The position numbers and the translations under genes are program-made. The notes under the pieces are model-generated. The model did no database searches. It worked only from the letters and a program-made list of their open reading frames with translations, and was not told the DNA's origin. This document shows, piece after piece, positions 1 through 8,863 of a DNA stretch of 64,000 bases (its first letter is position 1; the number at the start of each line of letters is the position of its first letter). This DNA comes from Malurus cyaneus samueli (Eukaryota > Chordata > Aves > Passeriformes > Maluridae): positions 9,478,230 to 9,542,229 of the forward strand of contig CM019230.1 of assembly GCA_009741485.1 (NCBI GenBank), given 5' to 3'.

Positions 1-2112
1 TTTAGTATGTGGAAAGCCTGAGCTTTATCGGTGTCCCTATCCCAGCTCCTTTTAAGTCTCCAGGAGTAATCTCAGGAGCAGCAAGATGAAAACTATCCAC
101 ACAGGGTAATGTACCTGAACCTCATAAATCCCAGCAGTGTATAAATATCAGACCATTTCCTCAGCAAAGGCAAAACTACTGGGTACCAGCAGTGATGAAG
201 AGAAGGGCTTGTGCTGCCTGGGATCAGTGTTGGAAAGAGCTTTGCACCCCAAATGTCAGCAGAGATGGGGCTCTATTGTGGTGGCACTATTCTTGGGATG
301 TGTTTAGGATGCTAAACCAGCCTCTCCCATTTTCAGGCAGGAATAATTTCCCATAAAAATGAACCTTGAGGCAGCCATGCAGAACAGCCCTGATGCCTGT
401 AGATGGCACGAGAGTGTGTCTGATGTGAGCTGGACCAGCAGCCCTGAGCTGTGTGCATCGCTGCAGAATTCACCTGCAGATCTCAGCATCAGTGAGACCC
501 TTCTGCTCTCAGCCCCCATCCTTGTACACTGTGGGTTGGAGGATCCAGAGGTGCAGGGCAGAGTGCCCCAGGTTGTTTCCCAAAGCGCCCTGAAGCTGAT
601 GTGGGGCTGCCCAGTGTGAAGCTGGAATCAGGCCCCATATCTGCAGGGGCTCACAAAATCCTTCCTTTAGGTGGAACCCCTACAGTGCTGGCCAGCAGCT
701 TCTCATCCTCTGAACAACACAAGGGGCTGTTTGTGCACAGTCAGGGTCCATTGTCCCAGTCCCACACTGAGCAAGTCCCAGGTACCACAGCCCTGGGGCA
801 GTGATCATGATTCTCTTTCCTTTTATCCCTGAACAGATCCATGGGATCAAATGATGGTGTTTGCAACTGGACTACCCACCCATCACATCTCTGCCCCCAC
901 AGCCGAAGACAGGGAGTGATTTCCTCAAGTGTAGGTCCTGGATTTGGTGGTTTTTTTAACTGCCCTGCATTTTAGGGAGAGGTGGAGGCTGGTAAGAGAT
1001 TCGCTGGAGATGCTGAGTGAAATGCCTCTCACCTGTCTTGGACACAAACCTCCATCAGCAGCAGAGCAGAACATTCCAGAGGTATCTGTCTCCTGCCACT
1101 GATTGCAGAGAGAGCTTTTGGTACTGGCTTAGGCTTGTAAGGACACTTAGGAAAGAAAATCAAAATTAAATAAATGTTTATGGATTAAACTCCTTGGTAG
1201 GAGGCTCTTACAAGGAATTCAGTTTACTTTCATTAATTTAAGGAGAATTAAACTGAGTCACGGTCATTTTAAATCTGCAAAGAAATGGTACAAAGAGGCA
1301 AAAAGTGACATCTTAATCCACTTGAAAAATCAATTCAGATTAATTTTCTGGAGTGTGTTGCATCGTTTGCCTTTGATTTTTCAAATGTTAATTAGTTTTA
1401 TTGTGACTGATTGAAACCTAGCATGACCATAGCTTCCCTCAGTCACAGAAAATGCTCCTGTGGCTGTGTCAGACTGGAAATGCAAAGCTCATATGTTGGG
1501 TACCCAGGATGGAGGATGATCCTATACAGGTCCCATGAACAATTGCACAGGATCACCGTGGTTAGATCCTTCCCTGCCTCTGGAAGGTTCGAGTGTTGCC
1601 CCTGTATTTTGAGAAAGGTCAATTGGAAAAAACTGCTCAGGACCACGTCCACTGGGTTTGAAGATCTGCAAGGATGGAGACTCCAAAACCTCTTCAGGCA
1701 AACGTTTCCAATTTTGGACCACCATAACAGTAATAAAAAAAAAGATTTCTTTGATGTTTCAAACTTACTCTTTTCTATTTTTTTGTTTCCTCAAGCATGT
1801 GACACATAGCTGGAGACAACAAAGAATTGACCATCACTGCAGGGGAACTGCTCCAGCAGGGAGGACTGCTGTAAGAGGCGTGCTCTGGGGACCCAAAATC
1901 ACCTTTGCAGCCCCCTTACACCCAGGGCCAGGACAGAAATGGGTGGGAAGCTCAGAAAATTCCCTGCACACACCATGGCTCTTCAGCAGGTTGTATCAAC
2001 TGAGAGCAGAAACTGATGGAGCTGCACAGACTGCTGAGAAACTCAAATTTTCCCCCCACCAGAAGTCAGTAGAGCCATAAGAAAAAGCACTTTGCAGAAT
2101 AGGTGGAGTCCA
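1..2112. other. Non-genic DNA, no gene recognised
   Basis: I see no convincing exon, RNA gene or repeat here. The open frames (up to 140 codons around 1658-2080) overlap each other on both strands and have no recognisable domain. The part from about 1140 to 1400 is AT-rich, with several TTAAT/ATTAA words, and could be a conserved noncoding element, but that needs an alignment to other birds. Confidence 0.6.
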
Positions 2113-2195
2113 TCATCTCTTCATTCTGCAGGTGGGGAAAATGAGGCAGGAGTTAAAGAAAGCATTTACCAGTGGTTATCTGGCAGAGAAATGCA
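2113..2195 (-). repeat. MIR-like SINE relic
   Basis: Read on the minus strand, this stretch follows the core and 3' half of a mammalian-wide interspersed repeat. On the plus strand the order is a 'cattctgcaggtgggga' block, then 'aatgaggcag', then 'gtggttatctggcagag'. These match the reverse complement of the MIR words for the 'cctcagtttcctcatctgtaaaatg' region and the 'agtggcagag' region. The copy is heavily diverged, as expected for an old amniote SINE. The assignment is by eye from family knowledge. Confidence 0.4.
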
Positions 2196-2610
2196 TCCAA
2201 GTGCCTGCTCAGCACTGGGCCAAGTGCAGTGTGAGTGGCAAATCACTGCCTTTATCCCAGGTAATTCGAGCCTTAGGGCTGTAATGGATAAATGTTTATT
2301 GTGCCCCCTGTGCAAAACACAGCCAGAAATGCCAAGGTGGGGTAGAGGGAAAGAAAAAGCACCAAGGCATGGGAATTTGCTCACTGTTTTTTTTTTCTAT
2401 GGCTCCCTAAAGATTTGGACAAAAGCCAGATTTTAATTTTTGATGGTTTACCTGGAGAGAAAAATGCAAATAAAATGCAAAATAGTTTGAAACAAAGGTA
2501 CTGACTGCCAAAAGCCAAATTTATTTTCAAGTTTATTCTCCTTAAGCCTCTATAGAAGTATATAAAATGGAAAAAAAAAAAAGAAATCTGCTTTCTTGAG
2601 ATCCAATAAG
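2196..2610. other. Non-genic DNA
   Basis: No gene recognised. The stretch contains short A/T homopolymers (an A12-13 run near 2570) directly before the CR1 tail. Confidence 0.5.
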
Positions 2611-2656
2611 TCATAGAATGATTAAGATTGGAAAAGACCTCCGAGATCATCAAGAT
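2611..2656 (-). mobile_element. CR1 LINE 3' tail fragment
   Basis: The stretch begins with tcatagaatg and continues with a variant of the sequence usual for the reversed 3' end of avian CR1 elements (gattaagattggaaaagacct, then gagatcatc). CR1 ends in ATTCTATGA-type octamers, so the element lies on the minus strand with its 3' end at 2611. Only about 46 bp are recognisable; such severe 5' truncation is normal for CR1. Confidence 0.75.
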
Positions 2657-2906
2657 ATAAAATGGTCCAAGAGGATCCCGTGTCTTGGAGATGAAACTGG
2701 ACAGTGGCATCTGACCAGGAGACACCATTTCCAAAGTAAGGGCAGTTTCTGGGGTTAATAAAGAGCCTGTCCTGACTGACAGGACAATGTGTTGTGTGGC
2801 TGACTGGAATTGTTAAACAGAGCCTGTGGACACTGCCCAACCAGAGATGGGATTGGAGCAGAATCCTCATGGGTGGTGGCCCCACGGAGCAAACAGCCAA
2901 TGGGTG

Positions 2907-3060
2907 TTTAGCCTGGGAAGTTTAGGGTATAAAAGAACACAGCTTTTGAAAATAAACTGAGAAGTAGGATTTTTTTTTAAGCCACAAGAAGTGTATGTCC
3001 TCTGTTCCCACCATTGTCACAAATGGCCACCCATATTGGGATATACAAGGACTTCACACA
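2907..3060 (+). mobile_element. LTR-type fragment (copy A)
   Basis: This segment is repeated at 8174-8343. It holds a TATA motif at 2928-2934 and an AATAAA signal at 2951-2956, the order expected for the U3-R part of a retroviral LTR on the plus strand. Both copies lose similarity directly after a CACACA, which fits an LTR 3' end in CA. I could not find the 5' TG end or a target-site duplication. Upstream sequence (from about 2780) may belong to the same LTR, but it is not shared with the second copy. Confidence 0.55.
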
Positions 3061-4455
3061 CCACAGGCATTAACAATCATGTCCCCTTAGCAGCTCCAGG
3101 GTGGTTTCTCCAATGCCAAAAGCCAGGAAACAAGGGCTGTGTAGTTATAGGAAAGATTGCTCTGGAGAGGGGTGTGTAACAGCTGGTGCTCAGAGAGGCT
3201 GTTTGGTCTGTGCTATGAGAAATGCCAAATTACAGAATTAATCAGTCCCTGTTGGTTTTAAGCCTTATGAATTCCTACGGGTGGACTGATGGATTTACTG
3301 CTATGTCACCAGTGCTTATTACAGGACTGTTTTTTTGCCAAGGCACTGGAGTGGAGGGGCTGTAAATCACACTCCCATCAATCCCAGCAGAAGAAGATCT
3401 GATGCTGTAGAGGGTCCAAAGGGGACAGTGTGGATGAAGCAGAGCTTTCCCACCGGCTCTGCAGCCTCAGGGGGCTTTGCAATGAGGATTTGAGAAGCAC
3501 TGGGTCTTCAGTGACCCCCCAGCAATACCAGGGGCAGGGTGGAGCACTGCTTCTCTCCTCTTTGCAGCCTGAAGCTTCCTTTCTCCTGACAGTGTGCTGT
3601 GCTCCAACATCCCCAGCTGTGTCCAGGCTTGCACTTGTCCTGCAAGAAATAACATTTCATGTAGGTGAGATGTGCTCCAGTTCACCTTGACATGGATAAA
3701 AGGAGAAACAGACACAAAGATGGTGTATTTGAGCTGTTGCAGACATGGGCACCAGCCATGGACCCAACTCCCACATTCAGCTGCAAAACCAGCTCCTGTG
3801 TCCAGGCTCAGGCCCTTCATCCCCAGCGGGGCTGCACCAAATTCCATTTTCCAGCACCTGTGTGGGTGCTCCAGGCTTCAGGAAGGGATCATGGTGATGA
3901 TACATGGGGTGTAGCTCACATCCCAGTGTGACAGCTTTGGGCAGAGCTGGTGAGAGCTCCACTGACAGCTGAAAGCTGCCTCTGCTGCTCTGCTCAGCTC
4001 CCATTTGAGTTGGGAGCCCGTGCCTGCAAGTTACGTATTCTATCCCCTGCATGCCAAGCTTCTCCATCCCCAGGCTTTGTTCAGGGATTGCCATGCAAAT
4101 TAGCCCATTGCTGCCTCAGCCTATGATAATTAAAAGTGAAGTTGTAAAACAAGCAGCATCAATTTTTGGTGCATGTCCTCAGCAACACATGGTGATTGCA
4201 CTGAGCTGGGAGACATTTCCAGCTACGCAGCAAACTCTAAATAGCCTGGAGAGAATACACAGGAATTTAGCTTGTGCAGCAATTTCAGACGTCAAAACAA
4301 GTTTCCTTGTTAATATGAAACTATTTGGACTTTGCATTTTTAATTAAAGCTTTTAATTATCCAACGGTATTTTATTAGTTTTATGAAGACAGCTGCTTTA
4401 AACACTGTAAGCCAAATACGTGCTCTGAAGCACTGTTTGTCCGAGACAGGGTTTC
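3061..4455. other. Non-genic DNA; possible conserved noncoding segment at 4090-4400
   Basis: No gene recognised. From about 4090 to 4400 there is non-repetitive sequence of even composition with two TAATTA homeodomain-type cores (4341-4346 and 4354-4359). This is suggestive only. Overlapping short frames on both strands (up to 126 codons) look like chance. Confidence 0.45.
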
Positions 4456-4538
4456 AGATGCAAACAGCCTTCATGGAGAGTAAATGGGGTAGTTTAATTT
4501 AAACTAGAGTTTACTGTCCCATCTTGATTGAAGCCCTT
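4456..4538 (+). repeat. 83-bp segment duplicated at 8087-8169
   Basis: This stretch aligns without gaps to 8087-8169 at a constant offset of 3631 bp, with about 7 mismatches counted by eye. It includes the words aaactagagtttactgt and gtaaatgggg. At the distal copy it is directly followed by LTR-type sequence, but here it is not. Its origin is unknown: it may be unique DNA that was copied, or the U3 part of a diverged LTR. Confidence 0.8.
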
Positions 4539-7500
4539 TTAAGGCAGAGACAATAAACAGCCTCGATGGGAGAGTCTGTGCACCCACAGCTGGGAGGGGA
4601 TGCTGCTGTGCCATCCAGAGGGGATGATGTGCTACTCTGGAGGGGGTTTCTCTGCCCACCTCACCTCCCTTCTCATGTTGTTTTGTCTTTGAGCACAAGA
4701 TTGAGACAGGAATGTCCTGAGGGGAAGCCTTTTGCATCCCTCTGATGGATTTTGTGTGCCAAAGCCCCAGAGCTGGTGCTGCTCGTTGGTCCCCAGCAAT
4801 CATCCTCTCCAGCACAGGAACTCAGGGGAACTCATGGGGCTCTGTCTGCAGGAGCTGCAGCTCCAGAGCTGTTCTGTGCTTGCTCTGCAGCACTGAGATC
4901 AGAGTCTTCATCAAGACATAGGTAGAACTTGTGGCCCTGTTCATCACATGAATTACTTATTCAATGGGATCATGTTATTTACAGCTGCAGTGTGGCCTCC
5001 CTTGGCATACACCATGACAATAGTTGAAAAGGTTGAGGAAGCCTTTATGTTCTACCCAGGAGGGTGAATTTAGCTTTGGACAAGGCTAGGTAGTGTTCAA
5101 CTGGAAGAATAGACATCCCTGGCTCTGTTGGAGCTGGGCTGGAAGCTAGAGAGTTACCCATATCCCTGGTTTGTTGCAGGCATGAGGATAAACTGAAGAT
5201 GTTGTACTGCTCTGTAAGGGTGTAAAAAACATCCAGGAACACACAGTGATTGAGTGAGATGAAGCCTTCTGAAAATGTCCCAATCTTAAATGCAAAAAGT
5301 GTACTTTAATGGCTCAGAAGAGTCGGAAGTGATGAACAAATGTGTCCAGTTCCACTTCAGGCGTTATAGCTGAGTCAGAAAAACGTATCAGGAAAGGCTG
5401 AATTCAGAACATCAGCCATAAGCCTGTTTCTATGCAAAAGTCTCTGTCAGGAGGAAGAAATGAAGACTGATGAAGAAGTGGCACGTTGGATGTTTGTTAT
5501 AAAGCAGAGCGTGTCAGGTTGAGGAGCACAGCTGTAGTCACTCCCTGGATGTCCTTGCTGGGATTTCTTGAGGGGATAGATCCTTTTTCCTTGGCCCTCT
5601 CTGCTCCCAGGGGTTAAAACCTTGCAGAGGTCCACAGTGTCCTGTAGCACCAGCCATCATGGCCTCATCCTGCCTGGTTCCCAGGGCTGTTGTCAGGGAA
5701 GCTCCTGAATCAAAGATGCTTAAGACAGGGCAGGCCTTGCCCTAACAGCACCAAGGCTGGGAAGAGCCTCAGGACTTGTAATTCCTTGTTAGCAAGTAGT
5801 TTCTCCCAACACCAAACCATGGGGTTTTTATTCACCCCTTGACTGCTCTTTTTTTTTGTTTCTTTTTCCCCCTTGGGGTCTTTAACAGAAGGTTTCCAGA
5901 AAAAGATGTGGTATTCTGTGTCAGTATCCAGCCTTGCTGCAGTCTCTCAAGAGCTCATAAGGATGAAGATTTAATGCAAATCGAATGGACTTTTCATCTT
6001 AGCAGAGAAGGATTTACAGCCCATTAAGTAGATGGGAAAACTGGTAAGTTTTTTTGGAGTGGAGCAGGAAAAAAGTAGTGCTGTGTAAAAATGTGCCACA
6101 AAAGGCTCTTAGCTTGAGAAATTTAGCCTGAGAAATTTATCAGCTTTGAGGATGGAAAACTCATCATTTATATATAAAAATATATCACTTTTAATAGCAT
6201 GGCCAACTTCAGCTTTACTCATTAGCTACTTGCTCTACTCTGCCAAGTTACACAGTGGCGAACTGGCTGGAATATTTTATATGGCATTTTATCCTGGACC
6301 AGAAAAGTCAGCATGTGGCTCCATCAACCTTTGTTTTCTTCAGTCATAGGAGAGGGAAATGAATTCATAAAAATGGAGAAAGGCTGAGAAGTAGGACAGG
6401 AAGAGGAAGGTGAGGAATTCCCAGTGCCTGGGAATGCTCCAATGCATCAGTCAGGGATGAGCAGCTGTGGCACTCACTGGTGTCTTTGGGTCTGCAGGTC
6501 TCTGTGGCTGCTCCAAAGCCATGTACCAGGGCTGATGGTGGGGTATTGGATGCAGGAGCATCTTGGGTGAGGGGGTTTAAACTACCTTTAGGAGCTCTGA
6601 CCCCTCTTCAATTTCTGCACCTAATCACTCTTGCTTCTCAGACCGTTTTTCTTAATGCTTTGCCTGAGATATTTCCATTTGTAGCTCCAGGCCCCAGCTC
6701 TCCTTTTTTTATTGTTTCCAGATTATTTGAATAATCCCCATTTCTCCTTTGATGGCATTTCCCTGGAGATATTTATAGCATTATCACACTCCCCATTTAG
6801 TCTCCTTTATTACAAGCTGTATAACATCAAACTTCCCATCTCCTCTCCTTTTCCTGCTGTGCTCCTTCAGCTTTGTGTGTTTGTGGCAGCTTGGTCTGAG
6901 CTATCTCCAGTTTGAGGTGACTCCTCTGATATTCCCCATCCGAGGGCAGCCCACCCTGGTGCAGCAGTGCCAGGCTGTGCAGAGCAGAGCCTGGGGGTTC
7001 TTCAGTCCCTTAGAGAGTTTGCAAAAGTCCATATGGAGCTCAGGGCATCTGCCAGCATTTCCCCAGGTCAGGAGAGCTTTGCAGGGAAGGTCTCAGCAGT
7101 GTCTGTGTTGTCTGGAGTGTGTTTAGGTGACCCTAAAACGTGCCAAGCACACCAAGGTCAGCAGCAGATGGCAACCCCCTTGACTGACATTGGAGGATGT
7201 GAGGTTGCTGATTTTGGGAACCTGCAGAGCAATGCCAGCAGGGGCATGTGCAGAGGGTCTGCCTTTGACATCTGGGCATTTGCTGAGCACGAAAGCCCCA
7301 GAGATGTGAGCTGGTGTGAGCATGAGGGACACTGGAAGGGCAGCACAGCATCCACTCCTGCTGCAACACCACACAAACCCAACACAGGAAAACACCTGCC
7401 CTTCTTATCCATGGAAAGGATCGAGCAGAGTGCAGAGAGTCTCAAAGATGACTCTGGTTTCCTGCTCCATCCCTTGCACTTGGCTGCTCCTCCTGGAGCC

Positions 7501-7586
7501 AGGGGATCTCAGACATTCACAGAGTCAGCTGAAGGCTGCAGCCCCTGAGAGTGGTGAACAGGAGGTTGCCATTAAGAGCCTGTCAT
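4539..7586. other. Non-genic DNA
   Basis: I recognise no gene. The longest open frame of the window, 193 codons on the plus strand at 6967-7548, lies here. It has no recognisable domain, is overlapped by frames of 79-95 codons on the other strand, and sits in a GC-richer stretch where stops are rarer, so I treat it as non-coding. A 14-bp tandem duplication (agcYtgagaaattt) occurs at 6111-6138. Confidence 0.55.
6111..6138. repeat. 14-bp tandem duplication
   Basis: Two adjacent copies of agcYtgagaaattt (6111-6124 and 6125-6138) differ at one base. It is a minor local slippage product. Confidence 0.8.
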
Positions 7587-8072
7587 TGATGCCTGATGAT
7601 TTTTGCTTTTCCTTTTACACTTGCTGTACCCTCTATGCATTCCCTTGTACCCCTTAGCCCTGCACATTTATAATTTCTGTACCCATTATCCCAGCTTAGT
7701 TTAGGAGTTCTGCTGGGCAGAGACCAAACATCCTGAGGAAGGGCTCAGCGTGCCCTGTGCTATCTTAAACCCGAGCTCAGCCTTGGGTGAAGCCTCTGTC
7801 CAGAACATCCTGTGTAAACTGGGCTCTGGCCTCATCTGGGGAGGATTCATTAGAATAGGGGAACATTACTGCATTTGTGAAGTTTCTTATTGGGGAATCC
7901 TAGATAGATATGCTAATTCCTGAAACCTATAAAACTTGTACCCGTGCTGTACATGGGTGGTGCATTCTGCCATCAAGTTGTGCACCTGGGATCCCAAATA
8001 CCGAGGTAAAACCCTTTTTATCCCCTTAACCGTGTCTGTGTCATTATTAAAAACTGGCCTTTCAAGGCAACA
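7587..8072 (+). mobile_element. Solo LTR of an endogenous retrovirus, class I-like (copy 1)
   Basis: This 486-bp element starts with TGATGCCT and ends with GGCAACA, giving an imperfect TG...CA terminal inverted repeat. It is flanked by a perfect 4-bp target duplication TCAT (7583-7586 and 8073-8076). A second copy of the whole unit lies inverted at 37003-37490, also with a perfect 4-bp duplication. A TATAAAA box is at 7928-7934. Four-base target duplications are typical of gammaretrovirus-like (ERV1) elements, so class I is inferred. No gag, pol or env remains, which fits LTR-LTR recombination leaving a solo LTR. Orientation follows the TATA box. Confidence 0.9.
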
Positions 8073-8086
8073 TCATGATTGACAGT

Positions 8087-8173
8087 AGATGCAAACAGCC
8101 TTCATTGAGAGTAAATGGGGTATTTTAATTTAAACTAGAGTTTACTGTCTCATCTCGATTTAAACCCTCTGTT
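8087..8173 (+). repeat. Copy of the 4456-4538 segment, joined to LTR-type sequence
   Basis: Bases 8087-8169 match 4456-4538 without gaps. The segment lies 14 bp downstream of the solo LTR and runs within about 5 bp into a copy of the 2907-3060 LTR-type sequence. The two source segments therefore sit next to each other here, in reversed order relative to the 2.9-4.5 kb region. Confidence 0.8.
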
Positions 8174-8343
8174 TTCAGCCTGGGAATTTCAGGGTATAAA
8201 AGAACACAGCTTTTGAAAATGAATGTAGAAGTAGGATTTCTTTGATCCACCTATGAGTCTGTGCCCTCTGTTTCCACCATTGTCACGAATGGCCATGCCT
8301 ATATTGGGACATATCAGGCAGGAAAGTAAAAGGACTACACACA
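8174..8343 (+). mobile_element. LTR-type fragment (copy B)
   Basis: This is a second copy of 2907-3060, sharing the TATA box (8195-8201), the following agaacacagctttt word, the 'accattgtcac' word and the final CACACA. It differs by substitutions and a short insertion near 8317-8330, and has lost the AATAAA seen in copy A. Both copies begin at the same point about 20 bp before the TATA box, so neither has a visible 5' TG end. Confidence 0.6.
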
Positions 8344-8821
8344 GCTGCAGCAGGAGGTTGCACCAGTGGCAAATTTAAAATGGAAGCACTGTTTTTAGGG
8401 GCAAACCACATCTCTGGAAACTAGAGTCCCATAGGAAATGTCTGTTCTATATTTTCACATTCTGGAAGAAGAGAGAAAAAAAATCCAGTGAAAATGGAAA
8501 AGAATTTTTAATTTCAGAGCTTACCCCGAAGAAGGGAGACCTGCGCTTTTTTTCTTTATTTAGTCTCCCGGGCCAAGCTGGATGTCTGCACAAAGCTACT
8601 GGAAGTCTGCAGAACCTGGGTTAGAGGTTTGTGGCTTTACCTCTGCAATATCCCTGCTCCAGAAGTGTTGTTTCTTCCAGGCCCTGCCATGGCTGACAAA
8701 ATATTGCTAATTTAATAGTATTAGTAACTACACTAATATGAGATCTTTTGGAGCCTAGGGAAGCCTGAAGCCATGGGCACCAGTGGGGAATGGGAGCTCC
8801 TTAAGCAGGCAAGGTGTAGGG
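8344..8821. other. Non-genic DNA
   Basis: No gene or repeat recognised; the stretch has a few short T and A runs. Confidence 0.5.
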
Positions 8822-8863
8822 TGAGGGGGATCACATGCATCAAGATGGATGTGATCCCCCTCA
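8822..8863. repeat. Perfect inverted repeat (hairpin), 15-bp arms
   Basis: The left arm 8822-8836 (TGAGGGGGATCACAT) is exactly complementary to the right arm 8849-8863 (ATGTGATCCCCCTCA). After one G-G mismatch (8837/8848), three more pairs form (8838-8840 with 8845-8847), leaving a CAAG loop. The 42-base hairpin is shorter than a normal microRNA precursor. It may be the remnant of a very short inverted-repeat transposon or a palindromic templated insertion; I see no clear flanking duplication. Confidence 0.9.
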
